A DNA stretch of 64,000 nucleotides from Tautonia plasticadhaerens (GTDB taxonomy: Bacteria > Planctomycetota > Planctomycetia > Isosphaerales > Isosphaeraceae), in assembly GCF_007752535.1 (NCBI RefSeq), contig NZ_CP036426.1, positions 1,612,001 through 1,676,000 of the forward strand. Direction: 5' to 3'. Of this stretch, positions 17,530-25,829 are shown one piece after another. Position 1 is the stretch's first letter, and each line of letters begins with the position of its first letter. The notes under the pieces are model-generated. The model worked only from the letters and a program-made list of their open reading frames with translations, was not told where the DNA came from and did not search any database. A program made the translations under genes and the position numbers.

Positions 17530-18156
17530 TCACTGACCTGACTTCCGGCGATCGCGGTGGGCCGCCTGCTTCGCGCGATTGCCGCAGATCGCCATGCTGC
17601 ACCATCGCCGCGCCCGGCCGCGGGTGCGATCCACGAACAGGAGCGTGCAGGTCGAGCCCTCGCACGCCTTCGCGGATTCGAGGTTCCCGCTGCACACGAA
17701 CTTGGCGATCTCCTCGCCGATCGGCAGCAGCAGGGACCCCGGTGTGCGCCAGCGCCGGTGCGTCTGAAGCTCCAGGCCGGACACCCCCTCCGTGCGGCCG
17801 ATCACGAGCCGGGAATACTGCTCATCCCGGCCGAGGAGGCGGGTGAGCGGCTCGAGATCGCCCAAGTCGTTCGCCGTGAGCTTCCTCCCGCTCCGCTCCC
17901 AGATGAAACCACGGAACCACTCCCGCAGGACCCGGGCCTGGGCGGCGACGGCGTCGAAATCGCCCGGGACCGCCCGGGCCTTCAACGCCTCCCGGACCTC
18001 CGCCGGCACCAGCCGGGCCTGCTCCAGCCAGGAGAGCAGCCCGTCGTTGTGGTCGATCCAGTCGACCGGCGTGTCCGCCGGGGTGGCCAGGGTGTTGAGG
18101 AAGCCGAGTCCCAGAGAGCCGGAGATGAAGAACGCCGGCGGCCTTCGATTGCTCAT
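17530..18156 (-). CDS. CGNR zinc-finger / ABATE-domain putative transcription regulator
   Basis: About 208 residues. The N-terminal stress-binding (ABATE) domain has LGLGFLNTLATPADTPVDWIDH. The C-terminal zinc finger has CEGSTCTLLFVDRTRGRARRW then CSMAICGNRAKQAAHRDRRK, which holds the Cys pairs and the CGNR name motif. Such proteins are thought to bind DNA through the finger and a ligand through the N-terminal domain. A start at 18156 fits the family N terminus better than 18180. It faces the ECF41 operon, so a regulatory link is possible but unproven. Confidence 0.88.
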   Translation of the reverse strand: MSNRRPPAFFISGSLGLGFLNTLATPADTPVDWIDHNDGLLSWLEQARLVPAEVREALKARAVPGDFDAVAAQARVLREWFRGFIWERSGRKLTANDLGDLEPLTRLLGRDEQYSRLVIGRTEGVSGLELQTHRRWRTPGSLLLPIGEEIAKFVCSGNLESAKACEGSTCTLLFVDRTRGRARRWCSMAICGNRAKQAAHRDRRKSGQ

Positions 18157-18280
18157 CCGAGACGTCCTGGATGTCCGCATCTGGTAACCGAACGAATGCC
18201 GCCTGACAGGTTACAGGGCCGTCCGTAACCTACAAGCCAGTCATGGTGTCCTCGGCCTGAGGTTTCTCCTGGACACTCTC

Positions 18281-18652
18281 ATGGGCATGATGGCCCAGGA
18301 AGGAGTGCCCGAGATGACCAAGCGCAGCACCCAGACCGACTCCCAAGATCGGGGCCGGTTCTCCGCCAGGCGGAAGGCCGAGGCCGTCGTCCGCCTGCTC
18401 CGGGGCGAGGACCTCGACTCCCTCTCCCGGGAGCTGGGCGTCACCGCCGCCACCCTCTCCTCCTGGCGGGATGGCTTCCTCGACGGCGGCACGGCGGCCC
18501 TCGAGGGCCGGCCGGCCGACGGCCGGGACGAGCTGGTCGCCCGGCTCCAGGCCGAGGTCGGCCAGCTGACGATGGATCGCCAGCCGCTCGGCATGAGGTG
18601 CCGGCACCTGGAGGGCGGCCGCCCTTTCGCGTCGGGGAGGCGGAGCACCTGA
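18281..18652 (+). CDS. IS3-family OrfA (helix-turn-helix protein)
   Basis: 123 residues. RFSARRKAEAVVRLLRGEDL and SRELGVTAATLSSWRDGFLDGG form the helix-turn-helix of IS3-type OrfA proteins, which bind the element ends. It overlaps OrfB by 55 bases in the -1 frame, the usual arrangement for making an OrfAB fusion transposase by ribosomal frameshifting. ATG 18314 is an alternative start. Confidence 0.8.
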   Translation: MGMMAQEGVPEMTKRSTQTDSQDRGRFSARRKAEAVVRLLRGEDLDSLSRELGVTAATLSSWRDGFLDGGTAALEGRPADGRDELVARLQAEVGQLTMDRQPLGMRCRHLEGGRPFASGRRST

Positions 18653-19557
18653 GCCGGTCCGCCTCCCCCTCGACCGGCAAGCGGTACGGCATGCAGCGGG
18701 CCTGCCGCATCTTCGGCCTGGCCCGCGCGACGGCCGACGACCTCAAGGCCCGGGAGGCCGTCCCGCCGGAGCAGCGGCCGGCCCCCGGGAAGCGGGGGCC
18801 GGCCGGGGCGGCCACCGACGAGGGGCTGGTGGTCCACATCCGCCGGGTGCCGGCCGAGAGCCCGTTCACCGGCGAGGGCTACCGCAAGGCCTGGGCCCGC
18901 CTGCGGCCTCAGGGCATCCGCGCGGCGTCCGGGCGGGTGCGGCGGCTGATGCGGGGGCACCACCTCCGGGCCCCCCGCCGGGGCGGCCACGCCCGCGGCC
19001 CGAAGGCCCACGACGGCACGATCACGGCCGAGGAGCCGGACGCGCTGTGGGGCACCGACAGGACCACGACCGTCACCACCGGCGAGGGCGCGGTGCACGT
19101 CTTCGTGGCGGTGGACCACCGCACGTGCGAGTGCGTCGGCCAGCACGCCGCCAAGCGGGGCGACCGGCTCGAGGCGTTGGGGCCGCTGCGGCAGGGGGTG
19201 CGGGGGCACTTCGGCGGCTTCGGGGCCGGGGTCGCCCGTGGGCTGGCCACCCGCCACGACCACGGGAGCAACTACCTCGGCGACGACCTCCGGCGGGAGC
19301 CGGCCTTGCTGGGGATGGCCAGCGCGCCGGGCTTCGTGCGGGAGCCGGGGGGGGACGGCCGCGCCGAGCGGTTCATCCGCACGCCCAAGGGGCAGCTGCT
19401 CTGGGTCCGGACGTTCGCCCCGGTGGCCGAGTTGGTCGAGGCGTTGGGCGAGTTCGAGCGGACGTACGACGAGCGATGGCAGATCGGTCGCCACGGCCAC
19501 AGGCCGCCGAGTCAGGTCCGAAGAGAGTTCAGCGGTAGCGTTCCAGCAGCGGCGTGA
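18598..19557 (+). CDS. IS3-family OrfB (rve-type DDE transposase)
   Basis: 319 residues. The integrase core has its first Asp in DALWGTDRTTT, the second in TRHDHGSNYLGDD and the Glu in GRAERFIRTPKGQLLW. An HTH_21-like region (YRKAWARLRPQGIRAASGRVRRLM) precedes it. All three catalytic residues appear present and the frame is open to the end. It is not closely related to the IS3 OrfB at 24617-25471. Confidence 0.85.
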   Translation: MPAPGGRPPFRVGEAEHLSRSASPSTGKRYGMQRACRIFGLARATADDLKAREAVPPEQRPAPGKRGPAGAATDEGLVVHIRRVPAESPFTGEGYRKAWARLRPQGIRAASGRVRRLMRGHHLRAPRRGGHARGPKAHDGTITAEEPDALWGTDRTTTVTTGEGAVHVFVAVDHRTCECVGQHAAKRGDRLEALGPLRQGVRGHFGGFGAGVARGLATRHDHGSNYLGDDLRREPALLGMASAPGFVREPGGDGRAERFIRTPKGQLLWVRTFAPVAELVEALGEFERTYDERWQIGRHGHRPPSQVRREFSGSVPAAA

Positions 19558-19982
19558 GTACGATCAGGTTCCCGTCCAGAGAACCCAGGGCGATACAGGT
19601 GCGGTTACGAGGACGGCTCGTTCGTTCGAGGGTAATCGGCTACTCTCGGAGTCCGCGAGTTTCCCAGGTCTCCATTCGAACAGTCCCGCGGCGAATGACA
19701 AGGTTACTTCCGACAGAGAGCCCGAGATTTCCGCCGTCAGGTACCGCACGATCGCCGTCGACGGGCTCGAGGTCTTCTACCGCGAGGCCGGGGATCCCGG
19801 GGCCCCCTCGTTGCTCCTGCTCCACGGCTTCCCCAGCTCGAGCCACATGTTCCGCGAGCGCATGCCGCTGCTCGTCGACCGCATCCACGTCGTCGCACCC
19901 GACCTCCCGGGGTTCGGACGCACGGCGATGCCGGCCCGGGACGTGTTCGAGTACACGTTCGACAATTTCGCCCGGGTCGTAG

Positions 19983-21428
19983 TACTACTCCGTTAGCCAC
20001 TACGAACCAGCCCCGGGGTCTTGTTCGTACCAGGTGGTATGAGCAAGACCTACACCCCCGAACTCGACCCCGAGGCCCTCTCACGCCTCGACGCCTACGC
20101 CGCCCGCTTCCGCGACGCCTTCGCCCTCGATCGGCCCGCCCGCTGGTGCCCGGTCTATCTCCGCGGCCTGATCACCGACGGCGAGCGCAAGAGCATCGAG
20201 CCGCTCTCCCGACGCGTCCCCCTGCCGCCCGAGCTGGCCGTCAAGGACCCCGAGCAGGCGCTGCAGCAGTTCGTCAGCCAGAGCCCCTGGGACGAGCAGG
20301 CGGCCTGGAAGCGCTACAGGGCCGTCATGGCCGAGTGCTTCGCCGACCCGGCCGGCATCTTCGTCATCGACGACACGACCTTCCCCAAGCAGGGCAAGCA
20401 CTCCGTCGGGGTGCAGCGTCAGCACTGCGGCGCGCTGGGCAAGAAGGCCAACTGCCAGTGCGCCGTCTCGGTGCACTACGTCAGCCCGAAGGGGCACTGC
20501 CCGCTCGACCTGCGGCTGTACCTGCCGGAGAGCTGGCTGGGGGACGAGGCGCGCCTCGACCGGGCGGGCGTGCCCGAGCCGGAGCGGCGGATGCTGACCA
20601 AGGGGCAGATCGCCTTGGAGCTGCTGGACCGGGTCCGTGGCGAGGGGCTGCCGGGGCAGCTGGTGCTGGCCGACGCCGGCTACGGCGTCTCCGGGCCGTC
20701 CCGCGCCGGCCTGGCCGAGCGTGGCCTGCACTATATCGTCGGCGTCACCGACGAGTTGGTGGTCTTCACCGAGGAGCCCCGGTGGATCGAGCCGACGGCC
20801 GCGACGGGCGGCCGCCCGCAGAAGCGGCCCCGCCTGGCCGAGGGATCCCCCCGGCCGGTCAGCCTGAGGGAGCTGGCCTCGCGGACGCCGCGGCGGAAGG
20901 TCACCTGGCGCGAAGGGACGAAGGGCCCGATGTCGGGCCGCTTCGCCTGGCTGCGGGTCTGGCCGGGGCACGGCTGGGCCACCGGCGACTGTGCCGGCGA
21001 GGAGCCGCTCTGGCTGCTGATCGAGGAGCAGGCCGACGGCAAGCTCAAGTACGCCTTCAGCGACCTGCCGGCGGGCACCAGCCGCCTGCGGGCAGTGCGG
21101 CTGTGGCGGAGCCGCTGGCCGGTGGAGCAGGGCTACCAGCAGATGAAGGAGGAACTCGGGCTGGACCACTTCGAGGGCCGCTCCTGGCGCGGGTTCCACC
21201 ACCACGCCTGCCTGGTGATGCTGGCCTACGGCTTCCTGGCACTCGAGCAGCGGCGAGCCCGCCGGGGTCGACCCCGGCCGGGCAAAAGGGGGGGCGCCGA
21301 GGTCCGGTGATCACGCTGCCGTCGATCCGCCGGGCCCTGCAACGCCTGCTGGCCCCGATCTGCCGGCACGACTGCCCCTACTGCCGGGGACTCGTCGACC
21401 CACCTCCCGAGCAACTAACGGAGTAGTA
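19983..21428 (+). mobile_element. IS701-family insertion sequence, copy 2
   Basis: 1,446 bp with ends TACTACTCCGTTAG and CTAACGGAGTAGTA, a perfect 14-bp inverted repeat. The 4-bp duplication GTAG is at 19979-19982 and 21429-21432. It is a full sister of copy 1 (10255-11698), with perfect ends where copy 1 has changes in its right end, so this copy looks the younger or better preserved of the two. Confidence 0.92.
20039..21310 (+). CDS. IS701-family DDE transposase (copy 2)
   Basis: 423 residues, the same length as copy 1. FVIDDTTFPKQGKHSVGVQ carries the first catalytic Asp, LVLADAGYGVSG the second, and QMKEELGLDHFEGRSWRGF the Glu region. GALGKKANCQCAVSVHYV is the family hallmark. ATG 20039 is chosen because it aligns with the start of copy 1. 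It appears intact. Confidence 0.92.
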   Translation: MSKTYTPELDPEALSRLDAYAARFRDAFALDRPARWCPVYLRGLITDGERKSIEPLSRRVPLPPELAVKDPEQALQQFVSQSPWDEQAAWKRYRAVMAECFADPAGIFVIDDTTFPKQGKHSVGVQRQHCGALGKKANCQCAVSVHYVSPKGHCPLDLRLYLPESWLGDEARLDRAGVPEPERRMLTKGQIALELLDRVRGEGLPGQLVLADAGYGVSGPSRAGLAERGLHYIVGVTDELVVFTEEPRWIEPTAATGGRPQKRPRLAEGSPRPVSLRELASRTPRRKVTWREGTKGPMSGRFAWLRVWPGHGWATGDCAGEEPLWLLIEEQADGKLKYAFSDLPAGTSRLRAVRLWRSRWPVEQGYQQMKEELGLDHFEGRSWRGFHHHACLVMLAYGFLALEQRRARRGRPRPGKRGGAEVR

Positions 21429-22098
21429 GTAGGTAGTTTCGCCGACGTCTTGGGCCTCGACCGATTCGCCCTCTACGTCTTCGACTACGGCGTCCCGACG
21501 GGCTTCCGCGTCGCGATGCGGCACCCGGGAAAGATCGCCGCGATCTTCTCCCAGAACGGCAACGCCTACGAGGAGGGCTTGGGCGACGGCTGGGACCCCA
21601 TCCGCGCGTACTGGCGGGAGCCTACGCCGGCCAATCGGGAGGCACTCCGGGCGTTCCTCACCCCGGAGGCGACGCACTGGCAGTATACCCACGGCGTGCC
21701 CGACGTGACCGCCGTCTCGCCGGACGGCTACTCGCTCGACGACTTCTACCGGGCGCGACCGGGGGCCGACGAGATTCAGCTCGACCTCTTCCGCGACTAC
21801 GCGAGCAACGTGGCCCTGTATCGCGCCTTCCAGGCCTACTTCCGCGAGCACCGGCCGCCGTACCTGGCGGTCTGGGGCAGGAACGCCCCGTTCTTCCTGC
21901 CGGCGGGCGCCGAGGCGTATCGGCGCGACCTCCCGGAGGCGGACGTCCGCTTCTTCGACACCGGGCACTTCGCGCTCGAGACGCACGCCGGGCCGATTGC
22001 CGAGGCGATCCGGGAGTTCCTGGGCGGCTGAGCCGGAGGTTTGGGTCGTGAGTCGCGGCCCGGCGGCGGGTCTCATCAACCGCGATCGGAGGCCCGGG

Positions 22099-23072
22099 AT
22101 GCGTGCCATCGTCCTCGAGAAGTTCGGCGAGCTCGACAGCCTCGTCTATAAGGATATCCCCGAGCCGGAGCCGATGGCCGGCCACGTGGTCATCCGGATC
22201 AAGGGGTTCGGCATCAACCACGCCGAGATGCACATGCGGCGGGGCGAGTGGGCCGAGGCCGCCCCGGTCAGCGGGATCGAGTGCGTCGGCCTGGTGGAGT
22301 CGTGCCCGGGCGGCGAGTTCCCAGTCGGTGCAGGGTGGCCGCGCTCATGGGCGGCCTCGGCCGGACGATCAACGGCAGCTATGCCGAGTTCACCCGAGCC
22401 CCCGCGTCGAACGTCGCCCTGGTCGAATCCGATCTGTCCTGGGCCGATCTCGCCGCGCTGCCCGAGACCTTCGCGACCGCGTGGACCTGCCTGTTCTGCA
22501 ACTTGGAGATCCGGCGGGGCCAGTCCCTGGTGATTCGGAGCGCGACCTCCTCCTTCGGCCAGGCGGCCGTGAAGCTGGCCGTCAACGCCGGGGCGAAGGT
22601 CATCGCCACCACCCGCGGCCGAGAGCGGTTCCCCATGCTCGAGGGGCTCGGGGTCGCTCGGGTCGACCTGGAAGGGCCGGACCTCTCCGGGCGGATCGCC
22701 GAGGCGAAGCAGCTCGACACGGTGCTGGACCTGGTCGGCAACAGCACCATCCTCGATTCACTCCGGATGCTCCGCCGCGGCGGGCGCGCCTGCCTCGCCG
22801 GCTGGCTGGGCGGACTCGCGCCGATCGCGGACTTCAACCCGCTCCTCCAGATGGCGAGCGGCGTCTACCTGACCTTCTTCGGCAGCTTCGTCTTCGGCAC
22901 GCCGGGCTTCCCGCTCTCCGACGTCCGGCTGCAGGAGATCGCTGAGGACGTGGCGGCGGGCCGGCTGGAGGCGAAGCCGTCGCGCGTCTTCCGGTTCGAG
23001 GAGATCCGTGAGTCGCATCGCGCCATGGAGGCGAACGAGGCCGGTGGCAAGATGGTGGTCGTCCTCGACTGA
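22099..23072 (+). pseudogene. Quinone oxidoreductase-like MDR-family gene with a frameshift
   Basis: The first part (22099 to about 22330) reads RAIVLEKFGELDSLVYKDIP and IRIKGFGINHAEMHMRRGEW, the N-terminal GroES-like domain of zinc-free quinone reductases. Near 22330 one base is lost, and the protein continues in another frame as VAALMGGLGRTINGSYAEFT, SFGQAAVKLAVNAGAKVIATT (nucleotide site) and DTVLDLVGNSTI to VVVLD. Joining the frames gives a full-length enzyme of about 324 residues. GGAGG precedes the ATG. It follows the hydrolase by 68 bases, so the two may have formed an operon, both now broken. Confidence 0.88.
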
Positions 23073-23141
23073 TCGGCCCCGTGGCGGTGATGTCCTCGGA
23101 TTCGCGGGGCCTCCTGGTGGCCATGTCCGGGTGGACGCTTG

Positions 23142-24578
23142 TCATTCCCCAAATCTCAGGTCCCGACCCAGACGGACCCCTTCGGCGAGCGTGCGGAGCC
23201 GCAGCATCCCGATCCAGAGCGTCTGCCAGCCCGGCATCCCATCCCGCTTGCGGTTCATGTGGCCGCCGAGCCGCCCCGCCGCCAGCACCACCTCGCGGAC
23301 CGTCCCGATCGGTCGGCCCAGCTCGCGGCGCAGGACCTCCAGCTCCAGCTGATCCAGTCCCGACCGCTCGGCCGGCGCCTCGGGGTCCGACCGCAGCCGC
23401 TCCTTCAGCGCGATCAGCCGCCATGCCACCACGCCCATGATCGCCACCGCGGCGAAGAGCCGCCCGGCCGTCTCCAGCTGGAGCCGCTCGGCCCCCAGCC
23501 CGGTCTTCAACGCCTTGTGATACTCCTCCACCGGCCAGCGGCTCCGCCAGAGGCGCACCGCCCGGATCCGGCTGGCATCGGCCGGGAGGTTGCTGAAGGC
23601 GTACTTGAGCTTGCCGTCGGCCTGCTCCTCGATCAGCAGCCGGATCGGGGCGGCCCCGGCGCACTGCCCGGTGGACCAGCCCTGGCCCGGCCAGACCCGC
23701 AGCCAGGCGAACCGGCCCCACATCGGCCCCTCGCTCCCCTCGCGCCACGTCACCTTCCGCCGCGGCGCCCGCGCCGCCAGGTCCTTGAGGCTGACCGGCC
23801 GGGGCGAATCCTCGGCCAGCCGGTGCCGCTTCCGGGGCCAGCCCCCGGTGGAGGCCATCGGGGCGACCCACCGCGGCTCCTCGGCGAAGACGACCATCTC
23901 GTCGGTGACGCCGACGACGTAGTGCAGGCCGCGCCCGGCCAGGCCGTCGCGGAACGGCCCCGAGACTCCGTAACCAACGTCGGCCACCACCACCCCGCCC
24001 GGCAGCCCCTCGCCGCGGGCCCGGTCGAGCAACTCCAGGGCGATCTGGCCCTTGGTCAGCGCCCGCCGCTGGTCCTCGGGCACATGGGCCCTGTCCAGCC
24101 GCTTCTGGTCGCCCAGCCAGCCCTCCGGCAGGTAGAGCCGCATGTCCAGCGGGTAGTGGGCCCTCGGGGCGACGTAGTGGACCGACACGGCGCACTGGCA
24201 GTTGGCTCTCTTGCCCAACGCGCCGCAGTACTGCCGCTGGACGCCGACGGAGTGCGTCCCCTGCTTGGGGAAGGTCGTATCGTCGATCACGAAGACCGCC
24301 GCCGGGTCGGCGAGCTTCGCCGCCATCGTGGCCCGGTAGCGCCTGAGGACCGCCCGCTCGTCCCAGGTGCTCTGGCCGAGGAACTGCTGCAGCGCCTGGT
24401 CGGGGTCGGCGACGTCGAGTCCCTCCGGCAGCGGGACGCGGGCGGCCATCGGCTCGACCCTCTTGCGGTCGCCGTCCTGGATCAGGCCCCGGAGATAGAC
24501 GCCGCACCAGGCGGCCTGGCGGGGGCGGTTGAAGTCGTCGCGGAAGCCGGCGGCGTAAGCGGCAAGCCGATCAAGGAC
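23142..24578 (-). CDS. Chimeric transposase: IS701 N-terminal part fused in frame to an IS4-type C-terminal part (5' truncated)
   Basis: Read from 24578 the frame begins VLDRLAAYAAGFRDDFNRP, lacking about the first 12 residues of the IS701 protein. It follows IS701 through FVIDDTTFPKQG and VVADVGYGVSG up to RAVRLWRSRWPVE. There it switches to EYHKALKTGLGAERLQLETAGR, KERLRSDPEAP and LGGHMNRKRDGMPGWQTLW, the tail of IS4/Tn5-like transposases. The switch falls right at the catalytic Glu, near 23532. No frameshift is seen across it. An internal ATG at 24449 would give 435 residues. The 5' end was cut by the IS3 element starting at 24579. Confidence 0.85.
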   Translation of the reverse strand, partial: VLDRLAAYAAGFRDDFNRPRQAAWCGVYLRGLIQDGDRKRVEPMAARVPLPEGLDVADPDQALQQFLGQSTWDERAVLRRYRATMAAKLADPAAVFVIDDTTFPKQGTHSVGVQRQYCGALGKRANCQCAVSVHYVAPRAHYPLDMRLYLPEGWLGDQKRLDRAHVPEDQRRALTKGQIALELLDRARGEGLPGGVVVADVGYGVSGPFRDGLAGRGLHYVVGVTDEMVVFAEEPRWVAPMASTGGWPRKRHRLAEDSPRPVSLKDLAARAPRRKVTWREGSEGPMWGRFAWLRVWPGQGWSTGQCAGAAPIRLLIEEQADGKLKYAFSNLPADASRIRAVRLWRSRWPVEEYHKALKTGLGAERLQLETAGRLFAAVAIMGVVAWRLIALKERLRSDPEAPAERSGLDQLELEVLRRELGRPIGTVREVVLAAGRLGGHMNRKRDGMPGWQTLWIGMLRLRTLAEGVRLGRDLRFGE

Positions 24579-24616
24579 TGGACTTCCCCACGGATGGCGG
24601 GCGCCGGGTTAGGGGT

Positions 24617-25471
24617 TTATCCGGCCCGCTCGTAGTCGACAGGTGACTTGTATCCCAGCGCCGAGTGGCGTCGGGTTCGGTTGTAGAAGACCTCGATGTA
24701 CTCGAACAGCTCGGCCCTCGCCTGGTCCCTGGTGGCGAACACCTCGCCCCGCGTCAGCTCCTTCTTCAGCGAGGCGAAGAAGCTCTCCATCGGCGCGTTG
24801 TCCCAGCAGTTGGCCCTGCGGCTCATGCTGCAGATGGCCCCTCGCTCGGCTAGGGCTCGTCGGTAGTGCTCGCTGACGTACTGGCTGCCTCGGCCCGAGT
24901 GGGCCACCAGCCCGGCCGGCGGCCGCCGGCCGGCCAGGGCCATACTCAGGGCGTCGACCGCCAGCCGGCTGTCGATCCGCTCGGACATCGACCAGCCGAC
25001 GACCCGCCGCGTGTGCAGGTCCTCCACAGCCGCCAGGTACAGCCAGCCCTCGCGGGTCGGCACGTAGGTGATGTCGGCCGCCCAGGCCCGGTCCGCCGCA
25101 CCCGGAGTGAACCGGCGGTCCGGCACGTTCTCGGCCACGGGGCGGCCGTGGTTCGAGTCGGTCGTGCACCGGAACCTCCGCCTCGTCTTGGCGGCGATCC
25201 CGTGCTGGCGCATCAGCCTCGCCACGGTGTTCACGCAGCACGGCATCCCCCGGGCGGCCAGCTCAGCATGGTTGCGGGGGCTGCCGTAGCGCGACTTGAC
25301 CTCGCCGTGGATGGCCTTGATGGAGGCGACCAAGGCCTCGCGTTGCTGCGTCCTGCCGCTCGCCGGCCTCCCCCGCCAGTCGTAATAGCCGCCGGGGGAG
25401 ACGCGTAGGACCCGGCACATGAGCCGGACCGGCCATCGCCCCCGATGGTCCTCGACGAAGCCGTATCTCAT
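24617..25471 (-). CDS. IS3-family OrfB, second catalytic Asp replaced by Gly
   Basis: 284 residues. HTH_21 region SIKAIHGEVKSRYGSPRNHAEL, then the integrase core: first Asp in WAADITYVPTREGWLYLA, and Glu in NCWDNAPMESFFASLKKEL. The motif that is normally HSDRGSQY reads HSGRGSQY, so the second Asp of the DDE triad is Gly (codon GGC). The protein is otherwise full length and should be catalytically dead. Its ATG overlaps the OrfA stop in ATGA. Confidence 0.9.
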   Translation of the reverse strand: MRYGFVEDHRGRWPVRLMCRVLRVSPGGYYDWRGRPASGRTQQREALVASIKAIHGEVKSRYGSPRNHAELAARGMPCCVNTVARLMRQHGIAAKTRRRFRCTTDSNHGRPVAENVPDRRFTPGAADRAWAADITYVPTREGWLYLAAVEDLHTRRVVGWSMSERIDSRLAVDALSMALAGRRPPAGLVAHSGRGSQYVSEHYRRALAERGAICSMSRRANCWDNAPMESFFASLKKELTRGEVFATRDQARAELFEYIEVFYNRTRRHSALGYKSPVDYERAG

Positions 25472-25764
25472 GACGACTCCCTGGCGAAGAAGGCCGTCGC
25501 TTTTTTCAGGACGTCGCGCTCCATCGTCAGCCGCTTGACCTTGGCCCGGAGTCGGCGCAACTCCTCCTCGTGAGCGGGCGGGGTCCCCTTGCCGGGGAAG
25601 GCCCCGCCGCCGCGCTTGGCCAGGGCTTGCTTCCAGCTCCGCAGCAGGCCCTCGCCCAGGTCCAACTCGCGGGCGACCTCGGCGAGGCTCTTGCTCTGCT
25701 CCGTGACGAGTCGGACCGCCTCGGCCTTGAACTCGGGTGTGAACGTCCTGCGCGTCTTCGCCAT
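25468..25764 (-). CDS. IS3-family OrfA
   Basis: 98 residues. RRTFTPEFKAEAVRLVTEQ and VARELDLGEGLLRSWKQALA form the helix-turn-helix, followed by a leucine-rich coiled coil (LRRLRAKVKRLTMERDVLKKA). Near its 3' end the run A6G (plus strand 25500-25506) is a typical slippery site for the -1 frameshift that fuses OrfA to OrfB. The ATG at 25764 is preferred to the longer frame that runs into the inverted repeat. Confidence 0.88.
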   Translation of the reverse strand: MAKTRRTFTPEFKAEAVRLVTEQSKSLAEVARELDLGEGLLRSWKQALAKRGGGAFPGKGTPPAHEEELRRLRAKVKRLTMERDVLKKATAFFARESS

Positions 25765-25829
25765 CGTGGGGACTCCTGGGTTCGAGCCAACGCTCTTACC
25801 CGGGCGCCCGCCATTCGTGGGGAAGTCCA

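Larger units (their letters stand above)
18247..19597 (+). mobile_element. IS3-family insertion sequence with two overlapping frames
   Basis: The likely ends are TGTCCTCGGCCTGAGGTTTC starting at 18247 and the partly complementary CCCAGGGCGATACA ending at 19597, with the TG...CA termini of IS3 elements. Only a 2-bp GG match flanks both sides, so the target duplication is not certain. The element lies directly upstream of the hydrolase pseudogene and may have removed its promoter and start. Confidence 0.6.
19697..22031 (+). pseudogene. Epoxide-hydrolase-like alpha/beta hydrolase, split by IS701 copy 2
   Basis: Part 1 (to 19982) has YRTIAVDGLEVFYREAGDPG, LLLHGFPSSSHMFRERMPLL and VVAPDLPGFGRT. 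Part 2 (from 21433) has DRFALYVFDYGVPTGFRVA, whose Asp is the nucleophile of epoxide-hydrolase-type enzymes, and FFDTGHFALETHA with the catalytic His. Removing the element and one GTAG joins the halves in frame as ...FARVVGSFADVLG. No convincing start codon is visible upstream, perhaps because the IS3 element ends there. The gene is inactive as it stands. Confidence 0.9.
24579..25829 (-). mobile_element. IS3-family insertion sequence with 27-bp ends
   Basis: 1,251 bp. The left end TGGACTTCCCCACGGATGGC and the right end (complement TGGACTTCCCCACGAATGGC) match over about 27 bp with one difference. The flanks GAC and TTC do not match, so there is no target duplication. It joins a truncated IS701-type gene on the left to a truncated IS66 tnpC on the right, which points to a deletion or recombination through IS3 copies. 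Confidence 0.88.

Noticed and set aside
18181-18280. Possible promoter or operator for the CGNR gene and IS3 element.
   Set aside because: Only weak partial palindromes are present and no pattern could be tied to a known regulator.
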